Below are positions 16,741 through 24,549 of a stretch of 34,583 bases of DNA, piece after piece. Position 1 is the stretch's first letter. Each line of letters begins with the position of its first letter. The notes beneath the pieces were generated by a model that did no database searches, was not told the origin of the DNA, and worked only from the letters and a program-made list of their open reading frames with translations. Source of the stretch: Candidatus Scybalocola faecipullorum (GTDB lineage: Bacteria; Bacillota; Clostridia; Lachnospirales; Lachnospiraceae); the NCBI GenBank assembly GCA_018716485.1, contig DVJY01000020.1:1-34583 (forward strand). The letters are read 5' to 3'. The position numbers and the translations under genes were made by a program.

Positions 16741-18192
16741 CTATAAATTTTCCATCAATTCCTGCATCTTAGCCTCAAACTGTTCATCAGAAATCGCTCC
16801 ATGGTCATGCATGATTTTCAGTTTTTTAATTTTCTTTTCAAATGCTGCAAATTCATCTTCTTCCCCGGCTTCTGCAGCTTTTGCCGGCTGCGAATCTTCT
16901 TTATGAGCCTCCGGCTGCACAGGTGTCCCGGCTTTTACGCCGCTTTCCGGCTGAGTATCATTTTCATCTTCCGCCGCCGGCGCCGCATCTTTTGCCGTCA
17001 CACCTTCTGACGGTACTTGAACGCCCGGATTGGCGGCTGCCGCCGCATTGCCCACAATATTTTGAGCTGCATTGACATTTTGTATCACATTGGAAGCTAC
17101 GCCGGCAACCGTCGCGCCCATCACTGCTCCCATGCCGGACATGGCGCCCAACTCCATAGTCATGCCACCCAAATTGCCAAACATATCGTTGGCTGCCAGC
17201 TTATCTGCCACATCAAAACTGCGCTCATCGTGATATGTATAACCCTCCTGCGCGCGCTTTGTCGCCATCGCCTGAGACTGGAGAATAATTCTCTGAGCCT
17301 CTGTCTGTGCATCCAGCACTTTTTTCTGGGCCTCTGTCTGTGCTTTGATCATGCTGACCTGCTGATCCAGCTGAGCCTCGGCAACATCAGTATAATTTCT
17401 GTAAAAAATATTTTTAAACCGGTCGTAATTCGGATCGCCATCCGGTTTCAAAACCGTGGTTACTAAAAACTGTTCCAGTGACAGTCCGTAATGATCAAAG
17501 TCGTCTTTCAGCAGCGCTTTGAGTGCTTCTGAAAACTGATGCAGATGGCTGTCTATTTCAAAAATATTGATTTTGTCATTTACCATGACACTCGCGATAT
17601 GAGATTTGACCTGTGTCATCAAAATGGCTTTAAAATATCCCACCAGTTTGTCTCTGGAAAGCAGCACTTCCGTACCTACAAGGTTGATCAGCAGTTTACG
17701 GGCATCAGATACTTTCAGACTCATCTCTCCGCAGGCGCCGATCTTTACCGGAAAATGATAGGTCGGTTCCATATATTCTACTTTACTGTCCGTACCCCAT
17801 TTGATGGCCATCTGTTCCGTCAGATTTATAAAATAGACATCGGCATGAAACGGCGCCGCACCGCCGGTCAGCGCACCGAAAATCTTTGACGAAATCAGCG
17901 GAATATTCTGCGTCTCAAGGGTATGTTCTCCCGGTCCGAAAGAATCCAGAGCTTCTCCGTTTAAAAAGAAAACCGCTTCCTGTGATTCACGGACAATCAG
18001 CTTTGATTTCGTATTAAAATGATGACCCGGATATTTCCACACAAAGGTATGATTGTCCATCTGATTTTCATAACAATAGATGACTTCTGTGATCGGTTCT
18101 CCTTTATCGTATTTAATTTCCTGCCGAAGCTGAGCTCTCTGCTGTCCGGCTTCCGACATGTTTTCATCTTTTTTTCTTCCAAATAATGCCAT
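16741..18192 (-). CDS. SPFH (flotillin/stomatin-like, YdjI-type) protein with C-terminal SHOCT segment
   Basis: The 483-residue protein opens with ALFGRKKDE and carries an SPFH domain of the 'virion core' type (about 40-290, including LIVRESQEAVFFLNGEALDSFGPGEH in its first part). A helical region with Gln/Ala-rich segments (QVSMIKAQTEAQKK, AQTEAQRIILQSQA) and a Gly/Ala/Met-rich low-complexity stretch follow. An acidic Pro/Glu/Ala linker and a final approximately 35-residue SHOCT-like motif (KLKIMHDHGAISDEQFEAKMQELM) end the protein. There is no signal peptide or membrane helix. Such proteins oligomerise on membranes; B. subtilis YdjI and its partners respond to envelope stress. The start at 18192 is chosen because GGAGG lies 9 nt upstream. 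It lies 26 nt after the Crp/Fnr gene. Confidence 0.88.
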   Translation of the reverse strand: MALFGRKKDENMSEAGQQRAQLRQEIKYDKGEPITEVIYCYENQMDNHTFVWKYPGHHFNTKSKLIVRESQEAVFFLNGEALDSFGPGEHTLETQNIPLISSKIFGALTGGAAPFHADVYFINLTEQMAIKWGTDSKVEYMEPTYHFPVKIGACGEMSLKVSDARKLLINLVGTEVLLSRDKLVGYFKAILMTQVKSHIASVMVNDKINIFEIDSHLHQFSEALKALLKDDFDHYGLSLEQFLVTTVLKPDGDPNYDRFKNIFYRNYTDVAEAQLDQQVSMIKAQTEAQKKVLDAQTEAQRIILQSQAMATKRAQEGYTYHDERSFDVADKLAANDMFGNLGGMTMELGAMSGMGAVMGATVAGVASNVIQNVNAAQNIVGNAAAAANPGVQVPSEGVTAKDAAPAAEDENDTQPESGVKAGTPVQPEAHKEDSQPAKAAEAGEEDEFAAFEKKIKKLKIMHDHGAISDEQFEAKMQELMENL

Positions 18193-18218
18193 AATCCCAT
18201 CCTCCATTATAAATGTAT

Positions 18219-18806
18219 TTATGCTTCCGCCTTGCTGCCCTCCCTGATTGCCCGTCTCAGGCGGCTCAGTGTCACCGGTGTCATGCCCAAAAAAGAGGCA
18301 ATATGCTTATTGCTGACATAATCGATCAGCCCCGGATAAGCCTTTAAAAACCATTGATACCGCTCGATTGCCGTATGCTGTGTCGTTATTGTCTTAATCT
18401 CCCAGTGAACACGCATCGCCTTTTTTAAAAGTTCATTATATATTTTTAAACAGTCTATATCGCTGTTGACCCAAAACATAATTTCCTGAATCGGCACTGA
18501 CAGCAGTTCACAATCTGTACTTGCTTCAATACTGATGGGCGACGGCGCTTCCGGACCGAATGTAGACACTGCCGGATCGCCGCACCGCATCGAAAAGCAG
18601 TCCGTAATCTCACGGCCTTCACTGTCAATATAAAATCCTCTCAAAATGCCTTGGATCAAAAACTCCATATAATTCTGCATCTCGCCCTGATTCGCGATAA
18701 ATGTTCCAGCTTTCACATGCCGTATTTCAGTCCGCCGCAGCAATGCCTGAATTATTTTTTCATCCGTCATATGCAATATATTTTTATAGAAGTCATACGC
18801 TGTCAC
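18219..18806 (-). CDS. Crp/Fnr-family regulator leading the SPFH-TIR operon
   Basis: The 195-residue protein has an N-terminal effector-binding beta barrel (about 25-115; VKAGTFIANQGEMQNYMEFLIQG and a degenerate phosphate-binding cassette) and a C-terminal winged helix (DYVSNKHIASFLGMTPVTLSRLRRAI). It most resembles the short Crp/Fnr branch common in Bacteroidota and Bacillota that does not bind cAMP in a known way. The start is a GTG at 18806 after GGGGGTGG. As first gene of the operon it probably regulates its own transcription and that of the SPFH, Lgt-like and TIR genes. Confidence 0.86.
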   Translation of the reverse strand: MTAYDFYKNILHMTDEKIIQALLRRTEIRHVKAGTFIANQGEMQNYMEFLIQGILRGFYIDSEGREITDCFSMRCGDPAVSTFGPEAPSPISIEASTDCELLSVPIQEIMFWVNSDIDCLKIYNELLKKAMRVHWEIKTITTQHTAIERYQWFLKAYPGLIDYVSNKHIASFLGMTPVTLSRLRRAIREGSKAEA

Positions 18807-18836
18807 ACAGCCACCCCCTTGTTATTTTCTCAATTC

Positions 18837-18842
18837 ATTATA
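18837..18842 (-). promoter_or_regulatory. Candidate -10 box for the SPFH-TIR operon
   Basis: TATAAT on the minus strand lies about 30 bp upstream of the Crp/Fnr start. No good -35 stands at 16-18 bp, which would fit an activator-dependent promoter. Confidence 0.4.
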
Positions 18843-18872
18843 CCGTCGGTAAATTGCTGCCGCATTATCATT

Positions 18873-18897
18873 TGTTAATTTTTGTACAATTCTAACA
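18873..18897. promoter_or_regulatory. Dyad upstream of the SPFH-TIR operon, candidate Crp/Fnr site
   Basis: TGTTA and TAACA arms enclose a central TTGTACAA palindrome. The site lies 30-60 bp upstream of the candidate -10 box, the right place for activator binding. The arms are short, so chance symmetry in AT-rich DNA is possible. Confidence 0.3.
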
Positions 18898-19007
18898 TTT
18901 TTATCTGGTGTCAATATTTAACAAAAAAATAACACCGAAAAAGTATGCCTCAATGGTACAATGGGATTGCACAGGGTTATACCCGCAAGTTCTCAAAGGA
19001 GGCCTTT

Positions 19008-19535
19008 ATGAAACCGGATTTTTTCCTTTTTAAAAATACAAACCGCCGGGCGTCTGATGAAACGCCCGACGGCCATTCACTTCTTAATAAAAAATGGTTT
19101 CGTTATACGCTGATTGTTATTTTTATCGGCATATTTTCTGTTGGTTTTATCATCATCGGTCTGCTGAATATTTCCGCTGTCCGTACAACGCAAAATGTCT
19201 GCTCGGTTTCTTCAAAAGCCTCTGTCTCCGGCTATGAAACACGGCTGGACACGACCGAACAGCCCGTACAGACTGTCTATACTCCTGTCATCACATACCG
19301 GGCCGGCGACAGAACCTTTCAAAGCGCAGCCTCTCTTTCATCAAATACCCGACCTTTTGAAATCGGCCAGCAGATTACCATCCGCTATAATCCTGAAAAT
19401 CCAAGCGAATTTTATATCCCCGGCTACGATCTGCGCGCGCCCCTCATGCTTGGCATCGTCTTTTTAACTATAGGCGCTGCCGTCGTTGTCATTACCGCCG
19501 TTCACCTGCTTCAGCAGCGCAGGAAAGGCTGTTAG
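19008..19535 (+). CDS. DUF3592-domain membrane protein
   Basis: The 175-residue protein has an N-terminal soluble part, one membrane helix (about 29-53), an extracellular beta-rich segment with the DUF3592 pattern (TPVITYRAGDRTFQ ... FEIGQQITIRYNPENPSEFYIPG) and a second helix near the C-terminus followed by QQRRKGC. Such proteins are widespread and of unknown function. The start at 19008 follows AAAGGAGG; an upstream in-frame ATG at 18945 has no ribosome site. It diverges from the SPFH-TIR operon and its stop overlaps the convergent methyltransferase stop by 4 bp. Confidence 0.82.
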   Translation: MKPDFFLFKNTNRRASDETPDGHSLLNKKWFRYTLIVIFIGIFSVGFIIIGLLNISAVRTTQNVCSVSSKASVSGYETRLDTTEQPVQTVYTPVITYRAGDRTFQSAASLSSNTRPFEIGQQITIRYNPENPSEFYIPGYDLRAPLMLGIVFLTIGAAVVVITAVHLLQQRRKGC

Positions 19536-20263
19536 TTTTTCTGTGCGGCAACAAGCAGCATCATCGGCCGGCGCATCTCATCTTTCATGCCGGGCAGATC
19601 CAGCATATTTTCAGGCGGCGCCGGCTCCACAAGCCGTTTTAATGTAAATCCGCACCGCAGCAGCGTATCAATATAAGTTGTCAGCGTTCGATGATATTTC
19701 GTCACTTTCTCTCCAAGAAATACGGCTTGACGTTTTCCTTCATAATAATAGTTATCCACCGGAAAATGAAGGATACTGCCGTCATTGTTATAATACCAGT
19801 CCTGAGAGCCCTGCGCGGTAAAGACCGGATGCTCCGCCGAAAAGACAAACTGTCCGCCCGGCGTCAGCCACCGGCAAATATTTTTGACCAGCGCTTTAAA
19901 GTCTTTAACATAATGAAAGGCCAATGAACTTATCACAATATCAAAGCTTTCTTTCTCAAAATTCAAATCTTCCATCGCTGCCCGGCAATAGGTGATCTTC
20001 GGTCCGGCATTTTTACACTGCGCTGTTTCCAGCATTTTTTCGGAAATATCAATGCCAAGCACTGATGCAGCACCGTTTTGCACAGCGTACATACAGTGCC
20101 AGCCGTAACCGCAGCCAAGATCAAGCACCCGTCTGCCATTAAAATCGGGAAGCAGCTGTTTTAATGCATACCATTCCCCGGCGCCGTCCAGTCCCTGAAC
20201 CGACCGGCTCATCTGAGCATATTTTTCAAAAAATACGCTGTCATCATATTTATTTTCTTTCAT
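19532..20263 (-). CDS. Class I SAM-dependent methyltransferase
   Basis: The 243-residue protein has the Rossmann methyltransferase motifs: motif I VLDLGCGYG at 46-54, the acidic GIDIS loop, FDIVISSLAFHYV and the post-motif segment LTPGGQFVFSAEHP. The C-terminal third is specific and gives no clear substrate; small-molecule methylation is most likely. It follows the UbiB-like kinase by 12 nt. Such 11-type methyltransferases and UbiB kinases are both linked to quinone synthesis in respiring bacteria, but no quinone genes are seen here, so the pairing may be incidental. Confidence 0.88.
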   Translation of the reverse strand: MKENKYDDSVFFEKYAQMSRSVQGLDGAGEWYALKQLLPDFNGRRVLDLGCGYGWHCMYAVQNGAASVLGIDISEKMLETAQCKNAGPKITYCRAAMEDLNFEKESFDIVISSLAFHYVKDFKALVKNICRWLTPGGQFVFSAEHPVFTAQGSQDWYYNNDGSILHFPVDNYYYEGKRQAVFLGEKVTKYHRTLTTYIDTLLRCGFTLKRLVEPAPPENMLDLPGMKDEMRRPMMLLVAAQKN

Positions 20264-20275
20264 TGCACTGTGCCT

Positions 20276-21859
20276 CTACTTTTTTGAAAATATATGCCGT
20301 ATAAAAATATACAGCACGATGCAAAATGCCAGCATGTAGCCGAAAGCGCCAAGAGCCGGAATACCGAGTATTTTCGGCCGCATATCTGTCGTACATATGA
20401 TACTTGAACTGATCAGCAGCGCCATCACCCACAGACCCATGACGATATTTCTCACCAGCCGGCGCAGCAGACTTGTCAAATCTCTGGAAGCATGCAGATC
20501 AAGGTTGATTCTCGTCTGCCCCTTCAAATGTCCGTGTATGGCGTCTGCTAAAAGCCCCGGAATATCGATTGCTTTGTGCAGAGACTGATATAGGTTTTTT
20601 CCGCCATTTTTCAGTTCTTTTTTCAAATCAAACTCTTTGAGAAAACTATTTCTCATACGGCTTGCCGCAATCTGCGTCATATTGATCTGCGGCGAAATAT
20701 CTGCCAGCACACCTTCCATATGTGTCAGCCCTCGGGCCAGCATCGTCAGCCCGTGAGGCATAATAATCTTATTTTCTTTCATGACGTCCATCATATCAGT
20801 CATGATTTCTGCCACATGAATATCCCCCATGTCTATCGTTCCGTATTTTGCCAGAAGTGTACTGATATCTTCATACAGCCGGCTCAGACTCGGCCTTTCT
20901 TTAAATTCGCCCAATGCCAGTACAGCTTCCTGTATCATACCGGCATCGCTTGATGCGATACCCCGGACGGCTTTTTCAAGCAGTTCTCTGTCTTTTGGCG
21001 TTAATCTGCCCATCATGCCCATATCAATCCAAATGATTTTGCCGCCGCGGACGCGGACGTTGCCCGCATGAGGATCTGCATGAAAGAAGCCATCTTCAAT
21101 AACCTGTTTGACATAATTGTCTGCCAGCTTGGCACCGACCTCGGCTAAATCGTAGCCTTCCGATTCCAATTTATCTTTTTCGTCAATGCCGAATCCATCA
21201 ATATATTCCATGACAAGCACATGGGCTGTCGTATATTCCTGATAAAGCTTAGCCGTACCGACATAGGCTATGTCCCCATTCAGCTTGGCAAACTCTTCCA
21301 TATTGGCAGCTTCTGTGAGAAAATCCATTTCCTCGCGGGTCACAGACCACAACTCGTCCAATACCATATCAAGATCGACCATGCCTTTGAGACTGACCGG
21401 CGGCAGTAGCCTGACTGCTTTATGGAGCAGAGCAATATCTCTTGCCATTGTTTCGTAAATGCCTTTGCGCTGGACCTTAACAACAACATCTGTTCCATCT
21501 TTTAGCACTGCCCGGTGTACCTGTGCGATTGATGCCGAACCAAGCGGTTCTTTAGAAATTTTTTCAAATATCTCCTGCCACGGACATCCGTAGGCCTCTT
21601 TTAAAACTTCCTCGACTTCTTCAAATGGCATCGGCGACACTTCAGACCTCAGCCGCATCAGTTCATCACAATACCGTTTCGGCAGTATATCCGAGTGCAT
21701 AGACATAATCTGGCCTATTTTTATAAATGTAGGGCCAAGATCTTCTAAAATCAGTCTCAGCTTTTCCGGCGTCACGCCTCTTGATATATTGTACTTATGA
21801 AGCACTGCCGTCATTTCCCGCAGACGTGAACGATAGACCGAAGGCTCTTTCTTACGCAT
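20276..21859 (-). CDS. ABC1/AarF/UbiB-family atypical kinase
   Basis: The 527-residue protein carries the atypical ADCK/UbiB kinase marks: KxGQ motif in FIKIGQIMSMHSDILP, the Ala-rich loop in LGSASIAQVHRA, VVVKVQRKGI, DFLTEAANMEEF, the HADPHAGNV catalytic loop and the IDMGMMG metal-binding motif. Two C-terminal membrane helices (about 470-520) are present. UbiB proteins support coenzyme Q synthesis or lipid handling as ATPases; in an organism without ubiquinone the role is unknown. The ATG at 21859 overlaps the phasin-like stop (ATGCGTAA) and has GGAGG close by; a GTG at 21877 is less likely. It is coupled to the phasin-like gene. Confidence 0.93.
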   Translation of the reverse strand: MRKKEPSVYRSRLREMTAVLHKYNISRGVTPEKLRLILEDLGPTFIKIGQIMSMHSDILPKRYCDELMRLRSEVSPMPFEEVEEVLKEAYGCPWQEIFEKISKEPLGSASIAQVHRAVLKDGTDVVVKVQRKGIYETMARDIALLHKAVRLLPPVSLKGMVDLDMVLDELWSVTREEMDFLTEAANMEEFAKLNGDIAYVGTAKLYQEYTTAHVLVMEYIDGFGIDEKDKLESEGYDLAEVGAKLADNYVKQVIEDGFFHADPHAGNVRVRGGKIIWIDMGMMGRLTPKDRELLEKAVRGIASSDAGMIQEAVLALGEFKERPSLSRLYEDISTLLAKYGTIDMGDIHVAEIMTDMMDVMKENKIIMPHGLTMLARGLTHMEGVLADISPQINMTQIAASRMRNSFLKEFDLKKELKNGGKNLYQSLHKAIDIPGLLADAIHGHLKGQTRINLDLHASRDLTSLLRRLVRNIVMGLWVMALLISSSIICTTDMRPKILGIPALGAFGYMLAFCIVLYIFIRHIFSKK

Positions 21860-22217
21860 CGTCCTCCGGCGTCTCACCGGCCGGTTCCTGCGCTGTCTCT
21901 TCCTCTTGTGCCTTTGCTTTCTCAGCTGCCGCTGCCAGTCTTTCTTTCAGCTGGTCAAGCTGCTCCGGCGTCATCTGATCGATCAGATCGTCAAGTTCCT
22001 CCGGCGTTGACGGTTTTACTGAAACATTGACCTTTTCTTTCATTGTTTTTTTAATATTGTGCTTTAATTCTTCATTGAGCACTTTGCCCTGCTCCACCGT
22101 CAGTTCGCCCTTTTTTACAAGGTCGTCAAGCACATCTTTTGACTTCTCGGCAGTGGTCGCCACAGCGCCAATCCCTGCCAGCAATACTTTTTTCAAGCTA
22201 TCTCCCAAACTATCCAT
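21852..22217 (-). CDS. Phasin-like helical protein (PhaF/poly(3-hydroxyalkanoate) regulator type)
   Basis: The 121-residue protein has an N-terminal amphipathic/hydrophobic helix (SLKKVLLAGIGAVATTAEKSKDVLDDLVKKGELTVEQGK), a second helix and an Ala/Glu/Lys-rich acidic tail. The pattern is that of short phasin-family proteins common in anaerobic Bacillota. These can coat lipid or polymer granules or act at membranes. AAGGAG lies 8 nt before the ATG at 22217. The stop overlaps the UbiB-like start, so the two are made together; this phasin/UbiB pairing is frequent in Clostridia. No polymer synthase is seen. Confidence 0.8.
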   Translation of the reverse strand: MDSLGDSLKKVLLAGIGAVATTAEKSKDVLDDLVKKGELTVEQGKVLNEELKHNIKKTMKEKVNVSVKPSTPEELDDLIDQMTPEQLDQLKERLAAAAEKAKAQEEETAQEPAGETPEDDA

Positions 22218-22234
22218 AAAAAACGCTCCTTCCT

Positions 22235-22612
22235 TTATAAATGCATCCATTCCAAAAGCTCTGGAATAAATATCACACATCCTGCCGCCGCAGCCATCAT
22301 CGCCGCAATAAGTACAGCGCCTGCCGCTGTATCTTTTGCCAGCTTTGCCAACGGCTTTTTTTCTTCAGTCACCAGATCAACGACTGCCTCAACAGCCGTA
22401 TTGACAAGTTCCAATGCCATCACCAGCCCGAACAAAATAAAGCACAGGCACCACTTGACGGATGAAATTTGAAAAAACAGCCCGGCAGCTACTACAAGTA
22501 CCATCATGGTACAGTGGATCTTCATATTTCTTTCTTTTTTAATACCGGCAAAAATGCCTTCAAAAGCATAGCCGAAGCTTTTAAGTATCGGTGCCTTCTT
22601 TGGCTGCTTCAT
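22235..22612 (-). CDS. dgkA: Diacylglycerol kinase/undecaprenol kinase (DgkA family)
   Basis: The 125-residue protein has three membrane helices and the DgkA signature ELVNTAVEAVVDLV, preceded by the acidic KKERNMKIH segment that binds ATP/Mg. In Gram-positive bacteria this family phosphorylates undecaprenol to recycle the carrier lipid of wall synthesis, and diacylglycerol to a lesser extent. AAGGAGG lies upstream of the ATG at 22612. It is the first gene of an operon with the phasin-like, UbiB-like and methyltransferase genes. It is not next to era/ybeY, the usual Bacillota context. Confidence 0.93.
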   Translation of the reverse strand: MKQPKKAPILKSFGYAFEGIFAGIKKERNMKIHCTMMVLVVAAGLFFQISSVKWCLCFILFGLVMALELVNTAVEAVVDLVTEEKKPLAKLAKDTAAGAVLIAAMMAAAAGCVIFIPELLEWMHL

Positions 22613-22736
22613 GGTGTCATCCTCCTTTCGCTCTACCTGGCTTCGTCCTCGTGTTTTTGCGGGGCTTGAAAGTGCGGCTTTCCTCATGCAAGCATGGAGA
22701 ACTCATGGATGTATCCCCTTGTATTATCATATTATC

Positions 22737-22742
22737 ATTATA
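22737..22742 (-). promoter_or_regulatory. Extended -10 promoter element for the dgkA operon
   Basis: TGATATAAT on the minus strand (hexamer 22742-22737) lies about 125 bp upstream of dgkA. The -35 region is poor, which the TG extension would offset. Confidence 0.5.
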
Positions 22743-22776
22743 TCAAATTTTTTGGGATATGCGACTATTAGTTTGT

Positions 22777-23682
22777 TTATTTTTGATATAATGGCATGGT
22801 GATGATGACTGAGAATGTGCTGCCGTGAAGTTCTGCCCGTATGTTTCCATCCATGTGCTGTACGAATTCTCTGGCGATGGACAGACCGAGCCCCGATGAT
22901 GTCTTGCTGCGCGCCTGATCTGCTTTGTAAAATCGGTCAAAGACCCGATCGGTGTCGATGTCTTCCGGATGTGCCGCATGGTTGCTGATAATCAGCACTG
23001 CTTCTGTTTTATCCTGCTTTAATTCAATACGGATTTCTTTTTCACCGTGATCCATGCCGTTTTTAATGACATTTTGAATGGTTCGTTTCAATGCCAGCGG
23101 ATGCGCGGTAATCATCACCGGTGTCTCCGGTATATGAATCTCCGGCTGTATGCCCCTGTTAAGCCATTCATCATAATAAGATAAAATCAATTCTGTCAAC
23201 AGACGGCACGAATCCACCGGCTCAAGAGTCAATACAAATGAATCGTCCCGAAGCTTTGTAAAAGTAAACATTTCCTCCAGCATTTCTTTCAAACTTCCGA
23301 TGCGTTCCTGAATAATATTAATATACCTCTCTTTTTCTTCCAGACTTATACTTTCTTTTAAAAGCTGAAAGTAACCATCCAGTGAAGTCAGCGGTGTGCG
23401 TATATCATGAGAAAGGTTTGTATACGTATCTGAGATCAGCCGTTCCCGGGCATCTGCCTTCTGCTGTGCCTTCCGCTGTGCATCAAGGCGGGCATTCAGC
23501 ACATCTGTCAGCGCTCCCAGACCGCCCATGCGCATATCCGTCGTCACCATCATGTTGCTGTCGTGTTTTTCAAGGAACGACAACTGGCGGCAGATTTTTT
23601 CAATCTGCCGCCGATAAGTCATTAGCACTGACGCCAATATAAAAATTATAATTATGAGAATAACGATAATTCCTGTTTTCAT
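22777..23682 (-). CDS. Membrane sensor histidine kinase
   Basis: The 301-residue kinase has one N-terminal helix (5-22) and almost no extracellular part. A dimerisation domain with phosphoacceptor H92 (LSHDIRTPLTSL) and a catalytic ATPase domain with N box (NVIKNGMDHG), F box (FDRFYKADQ) and G2 box (SSGLGLSIAREF) follow. Having no sensory loop, it probably receives its signal from the ABC permease, as in BceS-like and lantibiotic-immunity systems. It follows the permease gene by 3 nt; the response regulator is at the other end of the operon. Confidence 0.93.
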   Translation of the reverse strand: MKTGIIVILIIIIFILASVLMTYRRQIEKICRQLSFLEKHDSNMMVTTDMRMGGLGALTDVLNARLDAQRKAQQKADARERLISDTYTNLSHDIRTPLTSLDGYFQLLKESISLEEKERYINIIQERIGSLKEMLEEMFTFTKLRDDSFVLTLEPVDSCRLLTELILSYYDEWLNRGIQPEIHIPETPVMITAHPLALKRTIQNVIKNGMDHGEKEIRIELKQDKTEAVLIISNHAAHPEDIDTDRVFDRFYKADQARSKTSSGLGLSIAREFVQHMDGNIRAELHGSTFSVIITMPLYQK

Positions 23683-23685
23683 GAA

Positions 23686-24549
23686 TTAAATATCCCTCTG
23701 TTTAAATACAATGACTGCAACCGTCAGCGCAGCCGCTCCGAAAATCAGCGCTATAACGATGCCTCGCAGCATATCCCCGGCAGATGCTCCCAAACTCAAA
23801 CAGGACATCCAGCCGCTGACAGTATATTCTGAAATATTCATGCCGTCAACGCCCGCTCTGCCAAGCAGACTGTTAATAACTCCATATAAAACAAGCTGAA
23901 TGTTCATACACAGGCATATGGCCAGCGCCACTGTCACTGCATGATTTCTAATAATCACTGCAAGGCAGAGGATTATACAGCCAAATGCCAGGTAAAGCAT
24001 ATATTCGCCGCCCATATAGGCCATCAGCTTCGGAAAACTGCTGATGGTGGCCTTTCCGAAAAATACTACGCACGAAAGAGTAATCGTTATCAATGTGACA
24101 ATAAAAGACACTGCCGTATAAACTGCAAGTACGACTGCCTTTGAATAAATCAGCCACTGTCTTTTTTCAATCTGTCCTGCAATATTTTTAATATATCCGG
24201 TCTGCAGATCTGCAGTCAGAAAAATTACTGCGAAAATAGCTGTAAATATGGCCGGCGCCCGGCTGGCCATATGGCTGAACACTTCCAGATCCACCGTCAC
24301 ATCCTGCGCCGATGCTGCCGGCACATTCAAATACAGTCCTAAATTTCCCATGGATTCCTCGGACGCCTGCTCTGCCGTCATCGGCGTCTGCGTCATTGCC
24401 ATATCTTCTTTCGTCATTGCCACCGAAAAAACTAAAAATGCTGTCATTGCCACCGAAAAAACTAAAAATGCTGTCAATGCCACAAGCAATATATAGCTGA
24501 TTTTTTGCTTCACCATTCTGTATAAATCCATTTTAATCACATTCATCAT
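23686..24549 (-). CDS. ABC-2 type permease with duplicated segment in the first helix
   Basis: The 287-residue protein has six membrane helices and an extracellular loop after the first (about 45-95), as in permeases for lantibiotic immunity or drug export. Residues 26-45 read TAFLVFSVAM twice in a row. This comes from a perfect 30-bp tandem duplication in the DNA (24413-24472), which keeps the frame but nearly doubles the first helix. The start overlaps the ATPase stop (ATGA). It works with the ATPase before it, and the histidine kinase after it. Confidence 0.9.
   Translation of the reverse strand: MMNVIKMDLYRMVKQKISYILLVALTAFLVFSVAMTAFLVFSVAMTKEDMAMTQTPMTAEQASEESMGNLGLYLNVPAASAQDVTVDLEVFSHMASRAPAIFTAIFAVIFLTADLQTGYIKNIAGQIEKRQWLIYSKAVVLAVYTAVSFIVTLITITLSCVVFFGKATISSFPKLMAYMGGEYMLYLAFGCIILCLAVIIRNHAVTVALAICLCMNIQLVLYGVINSLLGRAGVDGMNISEYTVSGWMSCLSLGASAGDMLRGIVIALIFGAAALTVAVIVFKQRDI
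24413..24472. repeat. Perfect 30-bp tandem duplication (two copies) in the permease gene
   Basis: Two identical 30-bp units follow each other directly and are followed by 4 more matching bases. The perfect identity points to a recent slip or to an assembly error. It adds 10 residues to the first membrane helix. Confidence 0.95.

Noticed and set aside
12841-18806. Thoeris or CBASS system
   Set aside because: A TIR protein is present, but there is no ThsA-like SIR2/SLOG partner, no cyclic-nucleotide synthase and no SAVED or Cap effector nearby.
22737-22792. 11-bp inverted repeat ATTATATCAAA ... TTTGATATAAT
   Set aside because: The left arm is the dgkA -10 region and the right arm is the coding end of the histidine kinase; the AT-rich symmetry with a 34-nt gap is probably chance.
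24413-24476. Direct repeats that could suggest a CRISPR array
   Set aside because: There are only two units with no spacer between, inside a membrane protein gene; it is a tandem duplication.
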